A stretch of DNA of 64,000 nt from Hemibagrus wyckioides (lineage: Eukaryota > Chordata > Actinopteri > Siluriformes > Bagridae). A program made the translations under genes and the position numbers. How positions within the stretch are numbered: the first letter of the stretch is position 1; every line of letters starts with the position of its first letter. The notes beneath the pieces are model-generated. The model made no database searches. It saw only the letters and a program-made list of their open reading frames with translations, and was not told where the DNA came from. This document shows positions 8,632-22,400 of the stretch, one piece after another. Location: the NCBI RefSeq assembly GCF_019097595.1, contig NC_080731.1, positions 13,314,071 through 13,378,070 of the forward strand, read 5' to 3'.

Positions 8632-11600
8632 GTGAGTCTTGATCTTCTAAAGCCATTGTTTCTCCTGGCAGACTTTTTTTAGTTGAAGTGCATGGTTTAA
8701 GTTAAATACAAAACCACATTCTTATATTTTGTATTAAAATGAGCATTGTTAAAATGAAAATAAATGTACTGTTGAAAGTGGAAGAGGAGGTTTTGAGATC
8801 ACCATGATTTTTATATAATAACAGGTGTTTAAAATAGGTGCCTTTTTACATGCAGGTCAGCTGAAACTGACAGTAACACCAGACAATGATCTGCTACATA
8901 TTCAGAGTAAGTACCATAACCCCCATGTTCTATATTAGGTATAGATAATTATTTGTGAATTAGATGATCATTACTGAAGTTGCATTCAGTTGCATGGTCT
9001 GAACATCTGGACAGTTGAAATGACTTTTTAAAGGCTATACATTAATGTTAATGGTCAATCAACTTTGCTTCAAAGTCATTGTTTGTATGGTTTGTATCAT
9101 TGTTGAGAAAATGTTTCCGGTGTCAAAACCCACAGTTCTGGAAGCTAGGGGTCTGCTGGGACGGGAGAGTAGGCCATGTGATTCGTATGTCAAGGTAGGT
9201 CAGATAATAACTTATACTGTAGATATACTTATAGATATATAGATTTGTGTTGTAAGTGGACAATACACCATTTAAAATGCATGTTTAATCTTTAATTGTA
9301 GCTTAAATGTTTGGACTCATGAGAAGTGAGATGTTGTTTTCATCTATCTGTGTCATGTTATTCCCTGAGGAGTTTTACCCTTAGTCTGAACCCACTCTCA
9401 GGCTGTGCTGCTTTCAGGCAGATGAAAGTGTCTGAGTCATCTGTCCACTTAGATAGATACAACCTAAAATACAGTGCGTTCACTGACAAGCGTTACATCC
9501 ATGACACAAACGACCTCATGTTATAGTTAAACCTTTCAGTGTAAAGCATGCATTAAAATGTGAGTGATGTTCTATTTCAGATAGCTCTGGTTCCAGATGT
9601 TGACCATAGTAGAAGGCAGAAGACCAGAACTGTCATCAATTGCAAGAGTCCTGTCTTTAATGAGACCTTTGTCATGTAAATACAGTGTTCATTGTTCATT
9701 TTAACCGACTACATGGTATTGCCGGAAACAGTATAATGTGATTAAACTGGTACAAAACATGAACAAAATGCTTTGCAATTTATTAAAAATAGCTGCTGAA
9801 CCTGTGCTGAGTCATACTTTGATACATTTAATTCCCAGATAACAAAAGAATTCATTTGTTACAGACTTAGTTGCATATTACTGGAAAATATTGCTATTGT
9901 GTTAGGCAGCCCTACTACATCTGCTTTTAAGGAGAAAATTAATAGTTTATGCACGGAAATAAAGAGCAAGCTAAAGGTCACATTGTTGTAGCTAAATAAT
10001 ACATTGTGTATGAGTTTATTCATTCCACAACTTTGATATGTTACAAGCTTTAAATGCATGTTTTCACCGTTAGACCAATATCTGCTGACCAGCCTGAATC
10101 AATAGGAAAATACTTTTCTTTATTAGACACAGCTTTTTGATAGAGGGGAGCTGTTATTTTTGGAATGTTGGACAGTGATTGGTGAGCTTTTGAAGATTTT
10201 GATGTTTGTGCACAGAGATGTGGGCAAGGACAAGCAAATAAAGAGGCTACTGGTGACCGCTTGGAATCGCAGTCGGACCTCTAGGTGGTTCTTTTTATTT
10301 TATTTTTATTTACTGAATCATTTATGTTTCTGCAAAATTTTCATTTTAAATTTTCAAGGCACCCATAATTTTCTTTTTGTTTGTTGTCTGGATGTGTGTT
10401 TGCTCTAGCAGACGGAGTGAGCTCCTGGGCTGTATGAGTTTTGGTATTCAGTCCCTCATCACTTCTGCAAAGGTATATACATCAGCGATTATATCTTTTA
10501 TGTGCATTAAATCTTATTGTTTAAGTGAACATAGAATAATGAATATTCATTGATGGAGCAAAAATATACACAATACTTGGCCATATTGTGTCTGAAACTG
10601 TAGTTACACTATAGACACCAATTAGCCATAACATTATGACCACCTGCCTAATATTGTGTTATTCCCCCCTTTGCTGCCAAAACAGCCCTGACCTGTCGAG
10701 ACATGGACTCCACTAGATCCCTGAAGGTGTGCTGTGGTATCTGGCACCAAGATGTTAGCAGCAGATCCATTAAGTCTTTTAAGTTGTGAGGTGGGGCCTC
10801 CATGGATCGGACTTGTTTGTCCAGCACACTCGACAGATGCTTGATTGGATTGAGATCTGGGCCAAGAATGTGATTCATCAGACCAGGCCACCTTCTTCCA
10901 TTGCTCTGTGGTCCAGTTCTGATGCTCACATGCTCATTGTTGGCACTTTTGGCAGTGCACAGGGGTCAGCATGGGCACCCTGACTGGTCTGCTATTATGC
11001 AGCCCCATAAGCTGTGATGCACTGTGTATTCTGACACCTTTCTTTCAGAACCAGCATCAATTTTAGCAACAGTTGCTTGTCTGTTGAATCCAACCACATG
11101 GGCCAGCTCACCACGTGCATCAATGAGCCTTGGCCGCCCATGTCCCTAACGCTGGTTCACCACTGTTCCTTCCTTGGACCACTTTTGATAAATACTGACC
11201 ACTGCAGACCAGGAACACTCCACAAGAGCTGCAGTTTTGGAGATGCTCTGATTCAGTTGTCTAGGCATCACAATTTGGCCCTTATCAAACTCAAACTCAC
11301 CCAAATTGTTCAACTTTGAGGCCTAATATATCCCACCCACTAACAGGTGCCATGATTATTCATGATTATTTAATTCACCCTTCAGTGGTCAAATATGATG
11401 GTGTTTCAAAACAATATACAATAATTAAAAGAACAACATAATGGGCATGTGAAAGTCTGTGCTGCTTTCTTGTACCTAATTTCTTGCTGCCTTATCCCAC
11501 CACACATAGAAAGGTCTTATTTTTAAAAATTAATCAAGATATTCTTGGAAAGTGATCGTTGTAGCAGCATTGGCCTGCCAGACACTGAGTGGACATTTAT

Positions 11601-12823
11601 TTACATTTTTTTTCCCTTTTCCTCTATCTCTCCTCTGCCTGTCTGTTGTGTGTTTCTGGACCTGTGAAAGAGCTCACTTTTTCAATTCTCTGTGCAGGAG
11701 ATCAGGGGTTGGTATTATCTCCTGGGTGAGGAGCTGGGAAGGAACAAACATCTGCGAGTAGCTACACGTCGCATCAAGCAGTCTGATGGTGAGTTAAGAT
11801 GACGTTTTCTCTGCTTATAGCTACTGTTTATCTGCTATAGGCCTGGAATTTTATGAAATATTAATATTTCATATTATTGTTAATGACCTTTTGAAACTGA
11901 AATGGTAAGTTTTGAAACTGGAAATTGTTTGGAATCGTGAATGTGTCGGGAAATCTTTCCACCAATAAAGGGAAAGACAGTGTACATGCATGCTTAGCTT
12001 TATTAATTTATTTGCTCTCTGGATGTTGTTTAATAGACAAATATAAGCTAATTAAAATCTGACATCTCTTCCTATATCACATCATAAAATTATATAGTTT
12101 TGTATCTGCTCAGATTTTTTTAATATGTTGCACAGAAATGCTCCTGTAAAAAACTTTTCATTAAAACCCACGATATCAACAATGCCAGCATCCTTGCAAC
12201 TTTTTCACACAGACAGTGCTTAATGCAGGAAGCTAATGTATCACTGCACAGTGCATTCACTCTGTGCTATTCAATAACAAGGAAGATGTACACAGACTGC
12301 AGTTTTTTTGTTTTGTTTTAATCACTGAGAAACTCAATGGAGTGTCCAAGTCAGTTTAAAGCTACTTTTGAGATTAGTCTCTTTCACAACCCTCCTGCAG
12401 GGACATTCACTCAGAGTGACTAGTTAGGACGAATGCAAGTGGGTGTGACTGCTACTTTTTGTATTTAACTAAAAGCATTGTGAATATGCTGTAATTGTAA
12501 GTGAGCAAAGGAACTGACAATTGTGATGTGTGTGTGTGTGTGTGTTAGGATGAAGAGATGCAGTGAGCTGGAGGACACGTGTCCTATGTGTGTAATCAGA
12601 AAAGATTAAACTTGATGAGACAGAATGACTGAGAGAGAGAAAATAAGAGAGTGTGTGAGTAAGAGAGTTAGGGCATTGGGTCAGACCTTAAGGGAGAAAG
12701 GCAGCTGCATTGTGTCCCAGCTGAAAGCAACTTCAATGAAGAAGGCTTAAAAAGACATTGTTTCCTGGGAGAGATGTGGGGGGAGCCTGTGGTTGCTAGA
12801 TTGGGATAATGCATAGAGAGAAG

Positions 12824-12870
<47 letters not shown>

Positions 12871-13315
12871 CTAAAGCATGAGATGAATAAAGGCACTCTC
12901 AGACTTCTTTAACTCCATTTCATCTCGGAGGCGCTGTAGACCAAAGCGGGACTCTGGTTTAAGCGTGCTGCTGTGTTTCAGGATTCCTTCAAGACTTGAG
13001 CAATGTTCTCAAAGGCCACTCTTTCCTCCTGGGACTCATGGGATTCTCTTGTGTATGTTTCAGAAGCTGCTCTGACCAACCATGCTGCTGGACCTGATAT
13101 TACATCCCCGGAGAACATGCAATCGTTGACTGTGAGTGAGCTTTAACTTTTCTTTCCTTTAAATAGGTAAAAAAAATTAAATCATAAATTTTCATCAAAA
13201 TTATTTAATTCAGTATTAGTGCAAGAAAGACAAAAACTGTGATTATGTTTAAAATTTTAATTGTGCATCCCTAATTTTGCATAAACCCGAGCGATGATTG
13301 CAACAATAAGACTAA

Positions 13316-13368
<53 letters not shown>

Positions 13369-13619
13369 ATCACCCAAAATGTCGTGTGTAATACAGACAA
13401 ATAGGTAGAAAATTCATTACAGTTGTTCTATCCTTGTGTTCCTCAGTTCTTCTTAGTGACTGTGAATATAATTTAAACATTATACAAACTTTCATTTAAG
13501 ATGGAAACATTATCATTAATGACATAATGTCATTGTCAAAAGCTGTGTTAATGCTGAAGAATGAGAGTGGGTGGTTGTGGATATTACACATTGTATTTTT
13601 CTTCATTGTTCATCATCAT

Positions 13620-13681
<62 letters not shown>

Positions 13682-16600
13682 CTTGTCTTTCTGTCTCTGT
13701 CTTTTACACCCACCACTGATTCCAAACCCGCCCATCCACTTTAGCGTGCAGCTTTTCCCAGGCCTTGCTCTCCAATTGGGCTTTTCTCTTCAGACAAAGC
13801 TGGGAAACGGGAAAGGCTAACAAAGTGACCGTAATAGGAAGCCCGCCTCTATGTGTTGTTTATGATTTATCTCCTTTTGAGTTCCATGCTCTTGCCAGTC
13901 TGTTTGTTCTTGGCAAAGACATGTTTTCCTACCTAAAATCTGGAAACTGAAAAGCAAGTCATAATCATAGATGGCTTTCCTTCCTGTCCTACAGTATTGA
14001 GACTTTTAAGTTCTTAAGGTTTGTCTCCTGACTTTTATTGGAAAAGTAGTTTGCTGATATGATCTTTAGGAGAAAGTATCTAGTAAAGAGACATATTTAA
14101 GGATTTTGTAGAATAAGCTATTTTTTTACTTAACCTGCTCATTCTCTTAATGTTTTTAACATATATTTTTGTGCTTAAATTTCTTTTCCCTATAAATACT
14201 CTTATACACTTATATTGTGCAAAGGAGCGTTTCATAACTTGTGCCGGACTTGTTTTTTGGCACGTACAGGAGAAAGTCCCGCTGTAACACCTTGCTGACA
14301 TGTGCCCAGCTTAAACAAACATGTCTTTAATGCCCCATGGTCATAATGGATGTTTTGTGTTTACATGAAATCAGGCCTAGCAGAAGAGAACGATAGAGAG
14401 ACACAGAGAGAGAGAGAGTAGAGCCACTACACTACTGAACTGTTCAGGAAACCTGTTGGCTTATCAAGTGCAGCCATACTGCCTGGCCACGGCCTGGGGG
14501 GTTGGAAGGTTACTTCCTGTGATTCTTTTATACAGAGCGGTTCCCATGAGCGGGCATGCCGTGTTTTACTAGCACCGCACTCTGAACAACAGCACTGATG
14601 CATGTAGTGAATCAGGCTTCTTCAAAACGTACAGAGCTTTAGGGGAGTCGTGTACATGTGCAGGCAGGTGTAGGTCAGGAGCTATGCATACCATTCATGG
14701 ACTGTGCAGGTTTTGCATTGAACGCAACTTGCCTCAGGTTGGTCTTGCTGCTTATTTTTCTCTTGCTGATGGGGAAATTTGGGAACATGGAATGTTGGAG
14801 AGGTGTTACATTGTTACTATAAAGGAGACATATCTTAATATGTAGAGTAATTATTTACCAAATAATTTCTTGAGAATTTTTGGTATGTCCATTTTCTAGT
14901 AAGCATTAACCACCTGTTCTGTTACAGATTTCTCTGGTTTTATTTTTTATATTTAAAATATTTAAGTAGTTTGGTTTTCAGGGAATACCAGACATTAAGC
15001 AGATCTGAAATTTGTAAAAGTACATAAAGGGAAAGATAATAGATTACAGGTTTAGAAGTGCTTTTCCAGGGAGGATGCTACCAAGTGTAAAATCGTACAG
15101 TTAGAAAACATTACAACCGTGGGCCTTAGACATGAAAGAAAGCAGAATGTTTTGGTGAAGAAGGGAGAGCCAGGACTGATATTGTTTTAGTGCTGTACTT
15201 AAACCAGCTGACGCAGAGGAAGCAAAAAATGAAAGGAAAGCTTCCAAAAATTTTATAGTTTTGTCCGCTCTCCCTCCATCATGCACTTTATTGTTGTCTA
15301 CCCAGTGTTGTGTTACATGCGTGACATTTTTTTTCCACATTCGCCTATTTAGTTTGGCGCCTGCTTCTTTCGGTATTTCACCTCTGCCCTGTCCAAATAT
15401 CCCCCTTTGCACTGTTTGACTGAGCTCTGGCAGTTTTCAGAAGCAACTCGTTTCCCTTTTTTCCCACTGAGTGTGAAAGCCTCTCTACATCTCCCAGCAA
15501 CTTGTACATTTTAATAATCTAGACTGTTTGGAGCTGTGGCATTTGAACTTGACTGCTGCTAGGATACTGTATTTCTCACATGACGTTCTTTTTCTTTAAA
15601 GTGTGTTTTGTTGGACCTTCTTTTCTCTAATCCCAGCAAAAAATAAGTAAAATCTAAGTGGCCTTTTATTTAATTATCTTATATGAAATCTTTTTATTCT
15701 ATTTCCTGGAACAATTTAAATTATATACTTAATAATAAATATAAATGATGTAAATCTGGCCTAGGCCCACTTGTTGGACCTGAGTAAGTGGATTTTGATT
15801 AAGCTCCTGAATTGGAACTGACCCAGATGCTGATTGCTTCACTAAGCTAAACACACGCAAAGGTGAAGCAATTCAGTTCCCACAGACTGTGTGACAGTTC
15901 TTTTCTCGCTGATGTGTGTTTATGCAGGTTACCATTTTGAGAGGAAAGGATGGTTTCGGCTTCACTATCTGCTCGGACTCACCTGTGCGTGTGCAGGCTG
16001 TGGACCCAGGTCAGTCCCATGATATTCTATAAAATTCTTCATGCAGAGAAACTGATGTGTGTTTTTACACATCTGATATTTTGCTATAGCATGTTTGCTA
16101 TGGTGTTTATTTCTTTGTCATTCTTTAAGGTGGTCCAGCTCACCAGGCTGGTTTGCAGCAGTTAGACACAGTGCTTCAGCTGAATGGCCAACCTGTAGAG
16201 CACTGGAAGTGTGTGGACCTGGCTCATGCCATTAGGTCTGTCATTCTTACTGTTTTAATATCACATAGCTGCTGTAGGGTGTGATAATAGAAACATTATT
16301 CATGCAGATTCTTGACAGCCTTGACTTTATATAATTATGCTTTCAAGATTCATTTTTAAGAAGTGATTTCCATTATAAATGGACTTTCAGAAAATAATGC
16401 ATTTAATTTTGCATTTTGGGTAAGCCTGATCTGACTCTAATGCCAGCAGTGAAACAGTTTTAGACTGATCTTGGATCTTTAAAAAGTGACATAATTATCA
16501 TTGCCATTGTCTTGGCTACCTGTTATGCAAGAAATAATCAGCAAAGCTTTACATTTATAATGTGTGCTAAATGCCCTACAAAACCATCATTTCGAATGTT

Positions 16601-19418
16601 CACAATAAATAATTTACACTGCAAACACAACAGCTACATTTCAAAAGCAATTGTCAGAAACTGCTATGTCGGAAACTCCTTCTAGTTCTTGGCAGAAACA
16701 ACTGATAAAACTAACAGCCAAAAGACTTAACCAAATAAATGCTAACTGTAATACAAACTGCTAATGACTTTTCAATATGTAGGCGTGTTATCAAATGAAC
16801 AACTTTAATGTCCCTTGTGATTAAACATCCTGCATACCTCTTGATACTTGTTATAAATGGTTGTGGAATCTTTTTGTGTCATTACATAGTATACAATCTT
16901 TTCTTTGAAACAACAAAACAAATTCTTAAAGAACTGGTTGCAGTTTTTATAGGTATATAACATACTAAAAAAATTGGGTGTTAAGATGTATAAATAATCA
17001 GCATCAGTTCATTAAATATAAGCATTTTCTTTAATTCTGTTATTTCTCTGCTACACACACAGAAAACATCTGAATGAAAGTGTGCATCATTGGACATACA
17101 AAAGTAAAATTGTACAATGTGAAAGGTAGAAGGACAGGCTTTACAGTTTCTGTGACAGTAGGCATAACATGTTACTGCAGCTTAGATAAAAACTCAACTT
17201 CAACACTCTGGTAACTACCTTTCACTCAGAATAAGTCTATAGAACTGTACTGGAGGGATGAAAACTAAAGAGAAATATGGAATTTTCCTGGAAGAGTTCC
17301 CTGGAAATGATCATAGGAAATGATTTGTAAGTTTGAATTCCTAGAAAATGTTTTCTTCTCCTTTAGAAATTGTCGGAATGAAATCACAGTGGTGGTCTGG
17401 AGGACAATGCCAGTCATGAAGCCCTACTACGAAGGCCTGATTCACAGGCCATCTTATAAAACCTCCGGCTTTGACAGCCTGTCTCCCACCACCAAGACCC
17501 AAAACAAAACACCACCCCTGCTTTCCCGGCCCTCCAACCACAAACTAAGCCGTCGTAAGAAGGGAAACAGCTCTGAGAGTCCAGGAAACGGAACCCGGGA
17601 GCCGAGATGGTCATGGACTGGGAAACGGGAAGAGAATGACTACAAAACACGTACACAGACCCTCAAGGGCACTCGTGTGACATCATCAAATGGTGACAAT
17701 TACATCATCTTGTCCCCTGTAAATCCAGGAAACCAGGTAAATATAAATCCAACTCATCTCGTTCACTACAGACAAGAAACTACAGTGTTTTAGCAATCCA
17801 TTTTCTTACATTCATATGAATGCCTTGGCCATTTCCCCTAAGGTGTGTTTCTGCACAGCTTGAGTTCTGATCTCTTAATGTGTTTTCAAATATGTGGGAT
17901 CTCTCTCTCTCTCTTTTATAAGTGCTCAGTATAATACATTCTCAATCCTAGTCTCTATATTGTCCAAACTTCAACATATGGACAGTGAAATTACATAACT
18001 ATTTGTAGAGACATCTACCTGTTTGCATTTTGTTTCAAGATGTTGTCACTGAGGCTTATTCCTCTTATAAGATTGCTTTGTCAGCTAAATGTTTCTTTCA
18101 TATTCAGATATTACAACCTGTTTATCCAGACAGCAATGGAACATTAGGAACTCTTGGTAAGACCATCCACAGTTTATGGTTGTTTAACATAGTTGAATAA
18201 TTGTTGCTGTTAGAATTGAATACAAGTGAAAATATTTATTGGAGAAAATTTCTGGAATAAATAATACTCTGCTCTTTTGTTCAGGGAGAATCTATCAGAC
18301 TCACTCATCAAGAGGAATTCAACAGAGCACAGCCTACCTCCAGGACACTGGAGTGGATACGCGAGCCACATTACGCAGGTCTCTGAACAGCAAGACAGCC
18401 ACAATTCCACCTTCATCATATAGACAGAGCTTTGCCAACTACCAGAACTGCACTCTTGTACAGTCCCATCTTCCCCACTCCAGCTATGGCACTTACGTCA
18501 GCCTGGCCCCCAAGATCCTCATCTTCCCTGTGTTTGTCCAGGTAGAGGATCGTGTTTTCATTCCCACAGTGCTTGTGATGATTGTGATGCTCATGTCTCT
18601 CTCTCTCTCTCTCTCTCTTTCTTGCTCTCTAACTATTTTTATATATATATATATATTGTAGCCACTGGACCTATGCAGCCCGGAGAGGACACTGCTGTTA
18701 TCTGAAGAGATGATCCTTCATGACAGCACAAACATGGCACTTAAGGTAAGGCCAAAAAATGCTAACCAGGAAAGGTTTACTAACAAGGGCTACATTATGA
18801 CTTGTGGCCTGTTCTTGTATTCCTGTATTGTGATTGTATTCCTGTATTGTGACTCTCAACATTTTCAGTGGAGAAGAAGCAGCAGACTGGGTGGCTAATT
18901 GACACTTTTTTTAAAAGATTTTGTCTGCTATGAGAATTTCCTTGGAGACAGTTTTCGACATTTTGACATATTTTGTTCATCTTCATGAAACTCATTTGCG
19001 GTGTGTTCAGTACAAACATACTGGTCTCGTTAGCAACTATGTCTAATCAGATTCGGACTCGGGCAAGAAGACACCTGGGTTTGACTTTTCTTGTGGCAGC
19101 AGCTTTTGAGAAACTCTGGGTTTGGGAATAGCCTGACCTCTAGATAACACAGCTTGAGTCATATTGAGTAAAGATAAATCTCTCTGTGCCACAATAGCCA
19201 CTCTGATCCATGGTGTATCTATAGCAATCCTGCCTTCTCTTTTTGTTCTATCCTAGTGCTTTCTCACCAGGGGTCCACTGTTAACTGACCTTTATTCTCT
19301 TTTGAAGCTCTTGTGAATGCATGCTGAGGAGTTTGGCATTTGTAAAGTTTGGTGTGTTTAATAAGGAGAAGCTGTTCATCACTAGCTCTCATTCCCCCAG
19401 TGAACTCCCACAAGTACA

Positions 19419-19453
<35 letters not shown>

Positions 19454-22400
19454 CTGTGTTATTCAGCTGCAGAGTTTACTAGATTGGCCTTGCTCCAGGC
19501 TGGAGTAAGGATCAAAACAAACACTGACCCAGCTGGCTTTTCTGTGGGAATCAAACAGACTGAAGATGAAGCACTGTCACTGCAGAGCCGCATTATTTTA
19601 GGAAACCTGGACTTTTCCTCGAATCTCAGTGTACAATCAATGTAAAATCTTAGTGCTTCTTAGAATATCTGATAGTGTTATTATCATATAAAGCAAGGTC
19701 CTATTACATTTTAATATGTAAACATTCTTCAGTAAAAAACAGTTTACTATGGCTGTTTCTTACATATTTTGGAGACTCTGACTCTAATAAAAAAATAATG
19801 GTGGTCAACAGGGTTTGGGTGCATTTTAAGACAAATGTAAAATTTCTAATTTTATATAAATTGAATAGCATCAGCCCCTTCATCCCTAATAAAAAGCAAG
19901 GCAATTAGCTCAGGGGATTTGCAGATGACGGGCAGTAATATGGCAAACTCTCCAACATGTATGTCTACCACAATGACAATGAATATACTCTTCTTGGCTT
20001 TAGGATTTTACACTGTTGATCAAAGCTGTTACAGTGAATTATAGTAGACTCTATCTCCTCTGTCTAACACTACAGATCACAGTGTTCATCTACACCGACC
20101 TAATGCTGCTAACTAGAGAGGATGAACCCGGTCGATGCAATGTGCTACAGAGTCCTCTCTACCTCCACCAGATCCAGCTGCAAGACGGTATGTCCACTCA
20201 CCTTTGTTTTCTGCATAATGGCAGGTATTTTTTTGCTTTTAGAGATTCTGCTAAATCAACACATGCTGGAGGGCTTGTGAAAGTGATGGAAGTATACCCA
20301 CAAAAGTGGTAAAAAGCCATTTAAAGAGCTAAATGAAATGAGAAACTATACAGGTAAGAAAGACAAGCAAGAGAAAAAGAAGAAGAGACAAATGTAAGAA
20401 TAACAATGGAGAATTTTTTCATTCCAAGAAACTCAAAGGAAGAAATTTAGTAAGAGACACAAAGATAGAATGCACAGAAGTGATAACAGAACAGAAATAA
20501 TAGGAAAAATGTCTCCCGATTCTTTACAAGCAGCAAAATACATTTTGGCAATTTGGTGCCCTGCATCTTGCTAAGACACCATAAATTACAGTACATTTCA
20601 GAATTTAATCAAAATCACAAAGCTCCTAAAATGGTGCACTATATAGTGAACTGCAGTTTCATATATACAGCCTTACTCCACTGTGCAGGTTCACTTACTG
20701 TGTGATGTTAATTCATGCAGCTTATTGGTATTGTAAAAGCCCTCTCTGGCATCATTAGCTGGTAGCTGGAATACAAATTCAAGAACATTGCATTAGAATG
20801 AAATTTTAAAAAGTAATAGCCTTTAGAATTATTAACACCCTTCATGAAAATGAGTAAAAATATAGAAATATAAAACAGGCAATAAGTGACATTCTGAACT
20901 CAAACATACAGGAACATGGTGTATCTTTACTTAATTTTTTTCAAACATTAAAATGATTATTTTGACATGCCTACTCTGGAATTTCCTCTTCTATTCAGGC
21001 CGCAAGTTTTCAGTAGGACTCACGGACAGACAGATTTTGCTTTTTTAACAAATGACTTGTTCAAATGTCCAAATGTATGCTTTGCTCATCACCCTCTTGA
21101 ATACTCTGACTATGGCAAAGTCTGGAGCTCTTGGCAGAGGGAACCAGTTTTGGTCTGAAATATCCTGGTACACTGCAGAATGTACTGTATTATGCCTTCA
21201 ATTATTACAAGATCCCCTCCACATCCCCAGCAACAAAATAGCCACAAAGTATTAATGAGCCACTTCCATATATTATAGTGGAAATCCTGTGTTTTCCCTT
21301 GTATGCAGTCTCCTCTTATCACCAAAGAGGGGGATGGTGTACATGACCAGAAAGTTTGGATTTTGTCTCCTCTGACCACCTAATGACACCTGGTGAAGTT
21401 CAGGAGACATATATTTTGAGGTGCCCTAAGGAAGCGCTTCTTTTAGGCAATGCTTCCAAACAGTGTTTTGATGAGTGTTGTGTTGTTTTTTTCATAACAA
21501 TGAAATCTTTTACCTCCATTACCTGCTCATCTATTACATGATTTGTGCTTGTCAGAGACTTGTTTTGTTCTTTGTTTTTCTCATGGAACCAAATGCATTT
21601 TACATGTGTGCATCCTCATATTTATACCTCACAGAAACAGGGTATGTTTAATAAAGGCAATAACAGTTCCCAGAGAGAGATGCAAAAGAACAGCTAGCCT
21701 ATTTCATTGGTTTACTGACTTGCTATATGTTTACAGGATTGTGAAATAGACAGCTGTGTGTATATTGTGTGAAAGTGTATGAAGCATCTCTGAACAGATT
21801 GTTTAGATAAGAGGGGATGTGACAAGCTCCACCCTGGATTATTTGTGACTGTGTATATGAGCCACGGCAACACTCAGGAAGGAGGCAGCAGAGTTTTTTT
21901 TTTTTTTGTGTGTGTGTGTGTGTGTGTGTCTGAGACTGGCTGTCGAGCTGCTTTGCACTCTGCTGCTGTGTCCGCCATAAACAATGGCCTTGTCTCCGGT
22001 AGAGTCAGTCCCTGGCTGCCTTGGAGGGCGTGTGTATTATTCATCTTCCTGATGATGGATAGAAATATCCAAAGGCGTGCCACAGTAGGCATTTCTGCCT
22101 TTCTTCTGCCCCTTTCTAGTGATAAGGCATTTTATTGCCCATTTACACGGAAGAGACTGTCATTGCTTAATGGGTGTTCATTACATTAATGTGGATTATT
22201 AAATCCGCAATAAATGAGGGCCTTTACAATATCAATGCAATTGTCTAAACATGCAGTCCATTTGATCTGCACTGATTGTTTTAACATGTATCTCTTCTTT
22301 TGCAGTTCCTGCAGATAAACTACGCCTGTATGTCTCATACAGAATAGAGGTAAGAGTGAATGAGTTCACCTGTTTGTCACCTCCAAAAAAATGTTGCCCC

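Larger units (their letters stand above)
13132..15927 (+). other. rgs3 intron with long (AT)n and (CT)n tracts
   Basis: Contains (AT)n at about 13317-13367 and an interrupted (CT)n at about 13620-13676. Mammals start a shorter PDZ-RGS isoform in this region; I looked for an equivalent first exon ending in phase 0 and saw none. Confidence 0.6.

Noticed and set aside
21150..21540. Possible transposon (text like GGTCTGAAATATCC and TTTTGTCTCCTCTGACCACC)
   Set aside because: Too diverged to assign; noted only within the intron entry.
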